NCBI GenBank assembly: GCA_018398805.1
Contig: JAGFBZ010002395.1
Location: forward strand, 1,735,001-1,799,000
Direction of reading: 5' to 3'
Length of the DNA: 64,000 nucleotides
Origin: Hirundichthys speculiger
Lineage: Eukaryota; Chordata; Actinopteri; Beloniformes; Exocoetidae
Shown here: piece by piece, positions 12,301 through 24,473 of the stretch
Position numbering within the stretch: position 1 is the stretch's first letter
Layout of the letters: each line of letters starts with the position of its first letter
The notes under the pieces: model-generated
The model's database searches: none
What the model saw: the letters and a program-made list of their open reading frames with translations, nothing else
Told to the model about the DNA's origin: nothing
Position numbers and translations under genes: made by a program

Positions 12301-15300
12301 ATTCAAAGGTTTTAGAATTGTGAAAATGTTAAGACAAAGACAATGAAGCTGATTTAGGTGATGCAACACTTCCCCGGGCTGCACAATATGAGCAGAGACA
12401 CCCAAAGAGGAAAAGAGGAAAGCTTTGATGTGGAAAGAGATCTTCAACAACTTGGAGAACAGATGCATTTAAAAACCACAGGAAATGATGATGCATTCAT
12501 TCATTTAATTTAAATCTTTTTCATTTTCTACTTTGACGGTAGAATGTTCTTTTGTAATGGTCAGTGTCCCCAGCACCTCCAAATCATTCCCGCTTTTGTG
12601 AGTCTGTGTCGCTTTCTCCCCAGCAGGCTGTCAGACTGCTCCCGATCCAGCCTGTTAATTTATGTTTGGGACAATACCAAGTAGTGGTGGTTTTTCAGCA
12701 AATTCTGGTTTTGGTCATCTGTAGCCTTGCAGTGAGATTGCTAACATTCAAAATAAAATGATCGAGTGAGTTCCCTACTAATAACCAGGACCACATGTAC
12801 GCGTCAAACTCAACCCTTCCTCTAACAGGCCACTTGATTTTATGTTAAAAGATGATTACTTGGTGTAAGGAAGAAAAAAAAAAACATCTCATTTTGATAC
12901 AATAATTTCTGAAGCACTACAGTAAACTGTAATCATGGAAAATATGTAAGATAACATAGAGCAGATACAATTTTGAAAGTTTTAGCTGTTAAAAATGCAA
13001 TTTACAGTGAAATGTTGCAGTCTGCTTTTAAAAAGACACTGTTGAGGTTTTTTTTTTTTTTTCATAGAAAAGGGCCATTACAGCTGAAGCCAGCTTATTC
13101 TTGGTTTGATGAGGAAACATTTACTTGATGATCTGAGTCTCCTCAATGAGCCTTTCTACAACACAGGAGGAAGTCAAGCCATCGGCAGCTTGAAAAATGA
13201 TTAGTATTCTGAAATCCAGTCTTTGTTGAACTGGATCCAGTGAAGAAGGGCTGAAATCAGTGACATGTTAATGTCGTTTGATTTCTTTGTAATGTGATTG
13301 CACAATTCTGAATAACCTTGAGTTTAAATAAAAAATTGTTTTGTGAATCCAGCAAAAAGTGCATTATAATAGTTTAATCAACCACAAAAAAAAAAAAAGT
13401 TTGAAGAAACTTTTCACAATTAGACTGTGATAAGGGAGCTTTATCCATAGATATGTCTCTCAGTTAACAAAAAGTAGTCTTCAAGATATAACACACTGTA
13501 TGTGATTCAAGTCTGAAGTCATACTGTCGCAGGTTTTTGAAAATATACAAAGGGTTTCAGGAAGAGAAGAATCAACAAAGAATAAATTTGATGTCTCAAA
13601 GCCTTAGATCTACTAATCAAATCTCTCTTTTGTCCTCATTCAGATTAACAGAATGTTTGGACACCCAGTATTTGACATCAGTGATCCATTGCATAAGATC
13701 ATTCACAGGGTTGGCAGAAACGTACGAGTATAACTATGTTGTCGCATGGAAGTGATCAAATACTATTTATTAACAAGACATGTTGTACCTTCTAAAGATG
13801 GACCTTAGTGTAAGCACATACAGATTAAACAGGTGAGGACAAGTTTAATTGGATTAAAAACTGCCCAGAGAATTAAGACATATCTACTTGTAAGGTAATA
13901 AGAAAGCCGGTTAAAAGCTGTGTCTCTAAGGCTTGAACGTGGTTCAAAGCAAAGAAGAAGAATTACATGATTGACCCTTCCTACCTAGGATTATTTTTGA
14001 TATCTGCTCGAAAGTGACATACCCGATTTAAAATGAGTATCACTCTGCAATTACAAGGTATAAAACTGAGTATACATATTACCAACTCAGAGGAAATGAA
14101 AAACAAACTCACACAATAAAAAGATGAAGTCTCTTTTAGAGTGTAAATCTAGTAGTGAAAACCTAAATAGTCCATAAATCTACCTCACATTTTATTTTAC
14201 CAACATTCATTTTCATATGTAACAGAAACTTTTTAAAGATGCTTTTTAAGAGGAATGTTTTTACACACTTTACAAATTGGCCCCTTTTGACACATTTAGC
14301 CATACCTGTGTTGGATTTTCATAAAATGTGTTTTCTTTAATGCCACTAAATGCACCATCCAGATGTAGCTGGTTTGGGCCGTTATGCGCCACCAGGTAGG
14401 GCTCTCAAGGAGCTGAGGGTTGTTTACTCAAAGCAATTACTGCAGAAGAAAGTGTCATGTGACCTCCACAAGGCCGTCTATGAAATCTTTACGTCCAATA
14501 GAATCAATGGCTTTTCACACCACGTGGGTTATTGCAGTTATTCCAATTAGAAAGCAGCAAAGTTTGTCTGTCCAGTTGAGATGGTAACCGGCATCTTCAG
14601 GTTTTATTTGTTCCTACCAGAAACAGAAATGGTCTGGGAGAGAAGGAATGATCATCTCTCATGGAGGCTAGAATTACATGATCCGATCAGAGCGATGGAC
14701 TGGAATATGATTTAAGATGGAGACATATCAAATAGAAGACCAATTTCAGAGTTGGGCTGAAGGAAGTGAGGTTGTGTTTTTATTGTTATTCAGCTGATAG
14801 CTCAGTGAGTTTTTGGAGCCGTTCTTCCACTGTTTGAATCCTTGGAAGCTTAGCTTTCTCTGCTGTCAGCCCTTTATTGGTGTTGCATAGCAGCAGGATG
14901 CTGCTGTTGGTTTTCTGTGCCAAACAGCATTATCTTCTTTTTGTGACATGTTGATTTAGTGGCTTGGTGTGTTTTGTCAGTGTTTGGTGTTGTGTTGATG
15001 GAAATGGTCTTTATCAGCTTCAAGCTAATGGTTTTCCCATTCATTTAGTGTGCTGCATGTACATATTTTGCCGTGCTTTGCGTGTTTAGAAATTACATTA
15101 TTTGAAATAGCCGCAATTTCCCCCAAGAGAGGGAGAGTCCGTTTTTTTAAGCAGGAAATATCTTTCTTTAGTGTGCACTTTTGCTTTGCAACTCTGCAGG
15201 CCTTACATGCAAAACAAAACAAGAGCATAATTTGTTATCTTTTAATATTGTGATCTGACCTCATCAAAAGTCAGGACGAAGAAAATTAATGAAGTTGGAG

Positions 15301-16500
15301 CCTTTCCTTTGCAAAACCTGTAAAAAAAATGTATTAACCCTAGTAATGACTTTCCTATGATTATTTAAAATAATTACATTTACAGTGTAACAGGGGACAG
15401 TGTACTGGTTAGACGTCTGGTGAACAAAGTGTTAAAAACTTTAAATGGTGTGTACAGATACGACAAAGCACATGAGAATCTACTGCAATTAATTATCTTT
15501 TGGCATAATCTTTTCAGAGACGCATGAAACATTTCAGAAATCTGAAGTCATACTTTTAATCACTTCTAATAAAGTGTAAATTAGAAAGTATCCAACAGTG
15601 TGAAAAAATGTACACCTCTAGAGAGGCTTCCTGTATCTCAAAAAGTATTTCAGGATTGAGGAAAATACAAATGGATTGTGGTGTTAAATGATTTGATATC
15701 ATCTTCAAGGGGTGCAATGATGCAATGTTCAAAGAATGACAGCAATCATAATCAAAGTCACACATTTGAAGTTGATGTTGGTTTGAGTGCATCAGTGAAG
15801 AGAGTTTATGTTTAGAAACTTTTTTGTGAGAGAGAAAAAGGCTGAAAAAGACAAAGACAGCTAAGAACAGATTATTGGTATTGAGCCAGATGCTTCAGGT
15901 CTCCATAGAAACTCCTCACACTTCACACTCTTCTCTCTTTTCCCTTCATTTTTTTTATTTATTTTTATGTCAGCAGTTCCAGAATAACTTAATTAAAGCC
16001 AAGGCAGGCTAGCATGCTGCGAAAGATGACGGGAGGGCTGGGATGATTTGTGATGGATTACTGCATTTTTATCTCCTTTTTATTTACTCGGTGGAAATGC
16101 ACTGAAGCTTGGTATAATGCAAAATGAATGTGTGATAAACAGTGTTTCTGTGTTCACTCAAAAATTATTTCAGGAGCAAGTCTTCGCCAATATGTATGAG
16201 GCATTTTTCTCTCTTGCTTTATACATAAACCATGATTTTGTTTTAAACTGGCGTCCTGCTGTCTAAGCAGATAAAAGTGGTGGCGGCAGCAGTGGGTACC
16301 TGTAAAAGGCTCGGCTGCAGAGTTCCAGTGATAAACACGTCCCTTAATTGGACATCATGGGGGGAGTCGAACACATCATCTTCACTTGAGCTGATTAATT
16401 AGCAAAGTTTGCTTTTAAGTTTCTTTCCTCTTTTTGTAAGATCAGTTTAGTAGTGCCACACCTTACAAGGTCACTGATATTATATACAATTTAGTGACTT
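9316..16500. other. Unique non-coding DNA, some CNE-like parts
   Basis: I recognise no gene or transposon in about 7 kb. The parts near 11480-11760 and 15990-16420 are more balanced in composition, lack simple repeats and contain homeodomain-type TTAATTAG or TAATTGG cores; they are the likeliest conserved regulatory pieces here, by appearance only. A short perfect inverted repeat, ACCGCT-TT-AGCGGT, lies at 9932-9945. Small A or T tracts occur near 12868, 13048 and 13386. The largest open frames (72-99 codons) overlap frames on the opposite strand. Confidence 0.45.
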
Positions 16501-17924
16501 TGTTAGTGATCTGACACTTCAGGGGTTTTCAAGCAAATATACATAAAAACAAAAAAACAAACAAAAAAAAAAAAGGCACATGTCTTCAAGCTTCAAGGGT
16601 GTGTCCTCTAGGCAGATTTTTTTTTTATTTGTTTATTTTTTTCCCGCCTACACACATCCTTCTGAAATCCAAAATATAGACCTACTTTCAGTCAGACTTC
16701 ATAAAACACTTGAACTTCAACTGAAATCAAATGCTGTCAGAGCTGTCACACACTGTCAGTCGGGTGGCTCTGTCAAGAGCTCTGTCAGTCAGAGCTGAGC
16801 CATTTTATTTTGCTTTTTTTTTTTTTGGAGGGCTAAACATTTCAGCATCTTAGATTTTTTTGTGTGTGTGTGTGTGACTGAAGCTTTAAAATAAAATGGG
16901 TGTACTCTTGCAGCCACGAGTTGCCTCTAATTCTGCCTCAAAATAAGTTTTGTTTAATGGCTTCTGAGCACCTGCAGTAGTTGAAGTTAAACTCTCTGAC
17001 TGGTATACTGATAGTGGATGGTAAACCGGCCTGGATGTTTGTTCTAAAACGTTGTTTTTTTTCCCCCGCCTCGGTAATACAGCATACAGAGCTACCACTA
17101 CCTCTGAATTGCTCTCAAGACAGTGTAACTGGGCTTTGGCTTTGTGGTTTTCTCTTCCTACTAATGGACTGTCCTCAGCCAGAGGTGCTATCCATCACAC
17201 GCACTACCTGAAGTCTGGAGCCTCTATAAAGATTAGAACTGTTAAGAGAAGATGGATGGCCCCTGTCACCGCCAAGTATCATCTCCAAATGCCTAAATTA
17301 AATCTAGGAATTCTCATGGGGAGGTTAGATTAGCCTCGTAATAGCAGGCATGAGGCAGGACTTGCTTTGGCCCAGTTATCATTATACTGGCATATCTTAA
17401 AATATTTATGAAAATTATGAACATTACCTTTAAGAGTCATTTTAAGGGTAGTTGAAGAACACTTTAGAGGTGTGAATCTCACCTTGGTTGAATTCCCAGT
17501 GATCTCTGAAGTGTATTCTCAACAGAAAAATGAGAGAGGAAGTGGAATCGTGTTTTTCTTTTCTTTTTTTCTTTTTTTTTTTGCCTCTGGGAATCAGTCA
17601 AAGAGTGAAACAATCGTTAAAGAAGTCCATATTAGATTGACCTTTGTTTCTCAGCTTACACCTCTTTTGGTCTTTTAAAAGGTTTGTTGGTCCTGCGGCC
17701 TTTTAAAGGCAGTAGTTATGGATTTGTTTCCTGTTTGCTGAGATTGTTCACTGAGGTAGTTCTAAGTCATGGTTGGAAGACTTTTAAAAAACAAGCAAAA
17801 ACAAGCCCGTTACTGGCTAGATGAGGGTTTTGGTTTTGACAATGAAAATTTTTGCATTTCTCTTTAAAGTGAAATAAGATCCAACACTCATTTATGAAAT
17901 ATACTGTAGTTTGTGTGGCTTTTA
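16501..17924. other. Non-coding DNA with homopolymers
   Basis: There is no recognised gene. The stretch holds an A-rich run at 16549-16575, T-rich runs near 16618 and 16816, a short (TG)n at 16860-16876 and a T-rich run near 17560. The frames at 16981-17333 are short and overlap a minus-strand frame; nothing in them matches a family I know. Confidence 0.5.
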
Positions 17925-17972
17925 CAAACCAGATGTTTCGACTGTACAGTCCAAGGTGTCACATCTGGTTTG
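17925..17972. repeat. Perfect 12-bp inverted repeat (hairpin)
   Basis: CAAACCAGATGT at 17925-17936 is exactly complementary to ACATCTGGTTTG at 17961-17972, with a 24-base loop. It lies 25 bases before a family A repeat fragment, so it may be part of the same insertion. It is too short and lacks the bulged arms expected of a microRNA precursor. Confidence 0.8.
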
Positions 17973-17997
17973 ATAAACTGACATGATAGAAAAAGTG

Positions 17998-18050
17998 CAG
18001 TATGGAAAAGAGCAGTTCCTCGACTGACCACTAGGGGCTGGCTCAAATAG
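17998..18050 (+). repeat. Interspersed repeat family A, fragment
   Basis: The segment containing gcagttcctcgactgaccac followed by taggggctggctc matches the beginning of the copy at 49720-49850 (gcagttccttcactgaccac, gaggggtcggctcc). A reversed, longer part of the same family is at 60500-60625. I know the pattern as an abundant unclassified fish repeat; there is no coding capacity. Confidence 0.7.
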
Positions 18051-18171
18051 TTATTCAAACAGAAATAAATAAGAATATAACTTAGTATATATAGATTCCA
18101 CAGCCATGACAACTATATGGATAATTCAGAGGAAATTATGTTTTCTTAAACCTTTTTTACAATTTATGCAG

Positions 18172-18285
18172 GTGTAGACTTTTGGTCATCCAGGTCATGG
18201 TTTGTCCCAAAGGCTTATATCAAAGCAACTGGATTTCTTTTTCTTTGTTCTTGAAGGCGCTTGAGGCATTTTGCCTTCTATCTAA
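18172..18285 (-). repeat. Inverted terminal repeat, left, of the Penelope-like relic
   Basis: The reverse complement of this segment (…gaacaaagaaaaagaaatcc, agttgctttgatataa…) aligns with 18849-18925 (…gaacaaaaaaaaagaagtcc, cgttgccttgatacaa…). The right copy lacks several bases near its start. Confidence 0.75.
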
Positions 18286-18848
18286 AACACCTTGTCAATT
18301 AAGAATCTATAATAATAATAAAAATAATAACTAAAAAGAGGAAACTAAAAAGAGGTGCAAAAATGATTTTACTCCATACGTGGCAATGGTGTCTGAGAAA
18401 CTCATGTTTATGCAGTTCAGTCCAGCGAGGAGTTCAGGGACCTTTACATCAGAGAAACTGTACAAATTGACAGACGCATGACACAACACAGTGAAGCCAG
18501 CTCATCAGGTCAAGATTCAGCAGTCCACCTACATCTTAAGGATAATAGATGCAATAGACTCTTTTTTCTAGACAATAATGTACACAGTTTGGACAGGGGA
18601 GACAGATGATTTGAAAGATAAGTGAAAGGAGCCATCTATGTCAAATGTGATAAAACAAACCTGTCAAATGCTTGCAGTGCAGCCTCAGTTCTCCTACTCA
18701 GAGAGTTTCACCAACATTCGCATTTCAATTTATGTGACCAAAACCTGGTAAACAGGTTACAGTGGACAGAAGACTCAAAAGAGCCGCGGGGTGATGGGAG
18801 GGCAGGGATCTACATATGACTCCCCACCGGTCAGTCTGAACTCACTAA

Positions 18849-18925
18849 GCCTTCTGGATGGAAGGTGAAACCTCTTGAAGAACAAAAAAAAAGAAGTCCC
18901 GTTGCCTTGATACAAACCGTTAAGA
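18849..18925 (+). repeat. Inverted terminal repeat, right, of the Penelope-like relic
   Basis: This segment directly follows the broken coding part and is the inverted partner of 18172-18285. It contains the gatggaaggtgaaacctc…gaagaac pattern that also ends other fish copies of this family. Confidence 0.75.
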
Positions 18926-20339
18926 CTTTTTTACAACATTAAACTTATGTTGGAAAATTTAATTTTCTTCAAATTTGTGGCGGTAAAGCGATCGACTGAA
19001 AGAATATGCTCCAAAAAACCTTGATATCTCAAATTTTGCAACCTTTGATGAAAATAGCTAAAACCTGTCCATCCATTAGACTGTGCAGCTGAGTCCAAAC
19101 TTTGGATTGGAAATAAATGTTTTAGTTTTGCAAAGTAAGTTTGACAAGTGTGTGAATGAAATGTCTCATTTGCTGTGATTATTGAACAGCTTTAAAATTG
19201 AAGAACACAATAATTACTGAAAAGAGTGTGGCTGAAAATATGGCTATTTTTCAATTAGTCAGACAAATTGTCAAAAGTTTTTCCAGAGGGTGCCTTATTA
19301 AAGTGGCAAGTTACTTGTTATTTTAGTTTAACAGACTGAAAAACAAATATAAATATACACATATTTGAATAAAACTGTCAAATCAAAGCAGCTGCAAACA
19401 ATATTTGCATTTTTTCATAAACTTGGGGGAAAAGAATCTAGCTGGAAGACGGTTTCAGTAAATCTCTTAGTAGCAGAAAGCATAACATAACCAAGAAAAT
19501 GAGCATCAGTGATATTATTACATCACAATTTTACGTTATGAATACCAGGAAACTGCAAATTAGTGAGGAGACAAATCGGGTGACAGAAATCATTTTAATT
19601 GAAATATGAATATGCATCACCAGAAAACAGGAGAAGTTTCTGAATAAAAGCTTATTTCAAAATAGCCTACAGGCCTGGCTTTCTCTGCTGTGGAGGTTAA
19701 TGGAAACTATGTGAGAAATGAGTAGTCAAAACATACATACCACACAGTCAGAGAGCTGCAGAGGTTTATGGTGGCTTCCTGTGGGTGTTAATTTGTTTTC
19801 CCAGCCCCAACTTTTCCCCTGCATTATGGAAGTTATTTAATAAATGACTCACAGTTAACACTGGCACAAGTATTGTGGTCAATTGATATCGCCATGCTTT
19901 CTGTAATACCTTTTCTGTAGATATTAAAAATCCCACAGGGCTTCGTCTGAATGTTTTCTGATTAGTATTTTTGACCGCCAGCATGTTCAACAGTCTGCTG
20001 TGTGTAAAATAAAGTACTCCTGCTCTTGTTCCTCTGGGAGACTCACTGCCAGTCATTTTCAGTTTGAAGGGCAATGAATTAGCACCAGTCCTTTCCTCCA
20101 GAGTTACTCTAACATTTAAATCCAGCATCAAGTACATGACGCTGCTGCTGCTCCTGCAGTTGGTGGTAAGAGTCTCTCCGCCCATTAAGTCAAAGCAGCA
20201 TAAAAGGTCTTCATAATCTTTTCTCTCTCGCTCGCAGTGCAAAGCCCCATGTGTGTCATGTCTGAGGGCTGCAAGGGTGGGAAAGAGTAGCTTTTCTCTT
20301 TTCCATTGACTGTTTTGGAACTAAATCACATTAGCACTG
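18926..20339. other. Unique non-coding DNA
   Basis: No gene or repeat is recognised. A minus-strand frame of 158 codons (19766-20242) is the second longest in the window. It has no recognised domain, and no splice or translation context supports it, so it is left out as a gene. The part from about 19700 onward becomes less AT-rich and leads into the CNE-like stretch. Confidence 0.5.
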
Positions 20340-21160
20340 TGACAGGGAGTATGACTAGCTCATAAAACATCCTGGATTGCCTCTGTCCAAATGAGAGATG
20401 TGTCTGCTTAGCACTGCAGGTGCTTGCAGGAGGTGAATGATGCAACACAAATATTGAAAATTACTCTCTCTGGCATTTCTTTTTTGGGCCAGCCTGGCTG
20501 CTGCATGTCGCACTGGGAAAGCTCGCATCTTATCGGATTTAAAGCTGTCATTACCGCACTCAGCTCCCGCTGTTTTATGGCGGTTCTGTTGTGCACCAAC
20601 CTGCGGTTCAAGCAAACCTGGGCAATGCCAGTTATGGGTAACAGGCCAAGTAGTGTCAGGGGAGCTGACTTCTATTATCTGCGATGAAAATCCATGCTAT
20701 CCTGACTGCTACAATTAGTGTCAGTTGGGGTATTGAGTCTTTAAAAAGGACTCCTGGCCTTTTGGCTTCCATCCTGTCTGGCTATAGATGTCTCTAATGA
20801 GTCATTAGCCGCATGGCCTCTCCCCTCATGAGTCTACCCCATAATGGCACACCTTTCATCTATTTTACAGAGAGGCTGTCGTTGGTCATTAGTACAGCTC
20901 TGAAGTCCTATTACCTTTATGTCAATGATGAATGAATAGAATGCAGTTGCCAAGAACAACATCTCTCCGTATCCTGTGGTCATCCATGACCCAGTTTTAA
21001 TTCAATTTCTTCTCCGCCATTAAGTGTAATAGATAATTGATGTGGTGAAATTTCATCGTCAGAAAATGTTAAATATTTTAACCCAAACTGCAGGGTACCT
21101 TGTCATGGCTGTTTGTGTACTGGAGTCCTATTTTGCTGTTTTCAGCAGCAGCAGCAGTTT
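20340..21160. promoter_or_regulatory. Candidate conserved non-coding regulatory region
   Basis: About 800 bases of balanced composition are free of simple repeats and transposon relics, with several homeodomain-type TAAT/ATTA cores (20794-20808, and TAATAGATAATTGATG near 21028) and a CTCATGAG palindrome near 20826. This is how deeply conserved fish enhancers often look, but the conservation itself cannot be seen from one sequence. No reading frame is sustained across it. An (AGC)n run closes the stretch at 21143-21157. Confidence 0.3.
20794..20808. promoter_or_regulatory. Symmetric TAAT/ATTA site with embedded AP-1 core
   Basis: CTAATGA-G-TCATTAG is a perfect inverted repeat about a central G. 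The outer halves carry TAAT/ATTA homeodomain cores five bases apart, and the centre spells TGAGTCA, the AP-1 (TRE) consensus. Binding is inferred only from the motif. Confidence 0.4.
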
Positions 21161-22135
21161 TGCTGTCACAGATGATGACTTGACACTGATGTGATCCTCA
21201 GGGAGCTGTGGCTCTTGGAAAGAAACCTTCAGAAATAATGAAGCTGCTCCTGCGGTTTAAAATGCTACACAATACCCACAAGTGCCACCTTGCCAGCGTT
21301 ACTCAATGCTCCCTCTGTGCCCTCGTCTCTCAATGAAATTATGCAGGTTTGGATTGTTGTTTTCTCTTTGCGGATTTGTTTTTGACACAGAAGCAAATTG
21401 TTAGTGTGTGCTGTGGATTGACAACCCCTCGGCAAGCTCAAAAGTCTCGAGTTTAAAATGAAGGACAGTATCGACGGAGTTCAGAGACTTGTTTTTGATA
21501 ACACTGCCTGAGGAAACATCCCAACAAGCACTTTTTAAAAGCTTCCTTTCCTATAATAGCATGCAGCTCCTCAGCAGAATGTCACTCCCTCCACATTTCA
21601 GATTCTCTCTCACACACACTGGCATATTAAGTGGTTAAGTAGCTAATCACAGAGCTTGAGGTGTCACCTACAGTGATTAAGTAAATGCTTTAGATTTAAG
21701 GTTATTAGATTAAGCACATGATTTATTGCTAATCAATAGTCTTAGATGACAAACTTTGGCTCTTTAATCATGTAGTCATTTTCTGCAAATGCATAAATAA
21801 AAAAAAATGAACTTTTCTGAAAATCATTGCAATTTTCACATTGATTATCAGCTGTCAGCGCATAAATGAATGTTTATTTCCTCTGCATTCAGTTGGGAAA
21901 GAATGAATTGCCCATTAAATGTAATTGTTTAATGAAAAGTCATAGAAAAAAAAGTATTTATATTCAGTACCTTTCAAGGTACTTCTTGGTTTTATTAATA
22001 TTTTCACTCCATAACAAAAGCAACGCAATGCCTGGATCGTCCTCTCTCACTCACATTCACGGCCTTGTGAGCTATTGTGCCACCGAGCAGACTGCAGCTG
22101 TGTATTCAGCTGCCTCGTTTTCTTGGCCATTACAG
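21161..22135. other. Unique non-coding DNA
   Basis: No gene is recognised. It is AT-rich with scattered balanced parts; short frames only. Confidence 0.5.

Positions 22136-22165
<30 letters not shown>
22136..22165. repeat. (CA)n microsatellite
   Basis: A perfect CA tract of about fifteen units. Confidence 0.95.
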
Positions 22166-22170
<5 letters not shown>

Positions 22171-24449
22171 CGAGGTCTTTCTCTCTGTGTTTGAAGCAGA
22201 GAGTAGCAACGTGAGTGACTGGGTGCTCGGGGAGTGAACTACACATTTGTTTGTGGATGACCGTTTTGAGTCGTTGAGTTCAGCGTTCTGGGTATTTGCC
22301 ACTGAGAGTTACTTGCAATGGATGGATCTGAGGAAGAACCTGCAAACACTGTACATGCCCAATGAGTGCCAGGTCCAGCTCAGCTATGTAGATTGCCTTG
22401 GTTGGAGACAGATAAGATGCCCATTTTGCGTCCATTCCCATTCATGGCTCACGTATCTGATCATAACCATTGTGAGCAATTCACATGGGACCTATGGACA
22501 ATTCCACATCCAGCCCCATTTTTTACCCAATTTATTTCTCAGTCGGTCCCAACATACATGCTGCTGTTCCGTTCAACAGGTCGGTATTTCTCATTTGAAA
22601 TGCCACATTTTTATTTCAGTCCCTTTTATTTCCACAACCGTCAGGAAGACTTCTGAAATGAATCCAGTGTCCTTGCATATTTCCTGAACCTGTAACCTGG
22701 CCTCTGTGTTTTATCATCAATGCAGTGTGTTGTAAACGTAGGCACTACATGAACAACCTTTCTATCAGAATTTGTATAACTTTGTGGGAGCTGCGTCCTT
22801 GCTCAGGAGCTCAGCTCCCTCTTGCAAATTTGTGAAGCCGGGAAGAATGTTTGCGCTCAATACTTCTTAAGGCTGGAAAATTACAGTGTGTCCTTTTCAG
22901 TTGTTCCATCAAGGCTGCAGAACAACAGTCTGAAAAGAAAGAAAGAAAGAAAAACGTAGGGGGAAAAAAGCTACTTGTGAAGTACAAAAAAAAAAAAAAA
23001 ACTGAACTGAAGTTGGAATAGTTGGAAACAATTCAGCATCAACTATGCTGGAGTTAAACATCTTGTTTTTTCCAGCAGAAATCACTGGAATGCATTTCTG
23101 AGTATTTAAATTTTTGGTTAAAATGTGAAAGCCTCTGCTCTCTGGAGACTGTCTGTCTTTCCAGTGCTCACTGGGAGCTGGCACAAACTTGGATGAATTT
23201 GCAGATGTCAGGTCCCACAGAGGGAGACTTACGCAAGTGCCCAACCTTGAACTCCTCTGAACCACTGACCCATTGCCGCGATTATGACTGATTATCAGTA
23301 ACAGACTATGTGGTGTAATTTTGGCCCCGTTAGCTCCATTGCAACCAGAGGACATTTTTCCAGGAAAAAAAAAGGGTCTCTCTGTGGGGGTCCTTTCCTC
23401 ATTTCCCTCTGTTTTGACAGCAGAAGCCAAGAAAAACTGCTACAGTATAATGATTTAACCCACCAAAATAGCCCCAGTAGGGAAGTAGTAGCCTTCTTTT
23501 TAGAGAGACTGGAACGTTCAAGGTGGGGTTTGCAGCACTTAAAATTTCAAACTGGTCAAGTATTACCCAGTCTGTTATTTCATTCTTTCTGTCTCAGTTA
23601 TCACAGGCTTGTAAAATCTGTTAGTTTTAGGACAGGATTAGTTGTTCAGTTTGAAAGTGCATCATTCAAACTCAAGCACTCATGCTTGCTCCAATCAACT
23701 GAGAAGACCGAGTACAAGCCTAAAGCTGCTGTTTGAGCGAGCTCCTGAATGAATGATGAGAGAGAGCTCTAATTGTGGCTAGAAATCAGAGCAATGGAAT
23801 GTTAAGCATTTACAGTGGTGTCTGTCACAAATTAAAGCACCCAAAATGCTGTAGAAATGTGTAAGATCAACTTTTTTAAGAGAACGGGGCTGATGCTCAA
23901 TTCCTTCTGGTTCTTCTTGGGAGGGGAGAAAAGTCTGATTGCCACAATCTGAACAATAAAACTTTGATCCTTGTTTCACAGCTGTTATACATCTTGAGGC
24001 ACAAAACACACACAAAAAAACAACAACCAAGACCTATAAAAAAGTATAAGAATGTGAAATGTTAGCAGATTTTGGCAGAATGGAGCTGCAGCCCACTTCC
24101 CAGTCATTCTGCTCTACTGCATCAGTCGAATATAGAAGCAACAGCAATATCGTTAAAAAAAAGCTGTGATTTCCAGCAATAAAATGTTAATGTTTATTTC
24201 ACAACACTATTGTTCAAATGCATCAATGCAAACAGCTACCATCTTGGAGAAGTTTGTAACAAACTGATCTTGAGCTGACAGTGCTGAAGCACACGGTGTT
24301 CTGACCAGCGCTGCAGGACCAACGATCACAGCCGTCAGGGATTAGTGACACACTTCAGCAGACTTACTTTGCCTCATCTATCCTGTAAGTTATTCCTCAG
24401 TGGAAATGTCAAAAACATAGAGCTGAAGTCGTCTTTTAGGTCCGTGATT
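22166..24449. other. Non-coding DNA with simple-sequence tracts
   Basis: There is no recognised gene. It contains a (GAAA)n tract at 22932-22954 and an A run at 22986-23001. The longest frame of the whole window, 173 codons on the minus strand (22909-23430), reads through both of these tracts, which accounts for its Phe-rich C-terminus. It has no known domain, so I do not call it a gene. Confidence 0.5.
22932..22954. repeat. (GAAA)n tract
   Basis: About four GAAA units with an A-rich edge, 30 bases before a 16-base A run at 22986-23001. Confidence 0.85.
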
Positions 24450-24473
24450 AAAAAAAAAAAAAAAAAAAAAAAA
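24450..24473. repeat. Poly-A tract, 24 bases
   Basis: An uninterrupted A run. It could be the tail of a plus-strand retroposed copy, but I recognise no body upstream. Confidence 0.85.

Larger units (their letters stand above)
18172..18925 (+). mobile_element. Penelope-like retroelement relic with GIY-YIG nuclease segment
   Basis: Penelope-like elements encode a reverse transcriptase followed by a GIY-YIG endonuclease. Here only the C-terminal part survives. One frame (18374-18406) reads PYVAMVSEKLM, a segment found ahead of the nuclease. After a frame change, VYAVQSSEEFRDLYIRET (18406-18459) carries the two signature strands of GIY-YIG, with YIG changed to YIR, and continues through RRMTQHSEASSSGQDSAVHL. 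Further on, D-R-stop-F-E-R-stop-V-K-G-A-I-Y-V-K (about 18607-18645) corresponds to the family's Arg-Trp-Phe-Glu-Arg...Ala-Ile-Tyr-Val segment, with two stop codons. The flanks 18172-18285 and 18849-18925 are inverted copies of each other, as in the terminal repeats of Penelope-like elements. Several frameshifts and stops show it is inactive. The family assignment rests on remembered motifs. Confidence 0.85.

Noticed and set aside
17748..17757. let-7-like start tgaggtagtt
   Set aside because: The match stops after nine bases and no hairpin partner lies nearby.
19766..20242. Open frame of 158 codons on the minus strand
   Set aside because: No domain, signal peptide or family motif is visible. 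One frame of this length is expected by chance in 64 kb searched on six frames.
22247..22687. Plus-strand frame of 146 codons next to the (CA)n tract
   Set aside because: A second plus-strand frame overlaps it in another phase and neither carries a motif, so coding is not supported.
22909..23430. Longest open frame, 173 codons on the minus strand
   Set aside because: It runs through an A run and a GAAA tract, which produce its Phe-rich end. It has no recognised domain and no supporting splice or start context.
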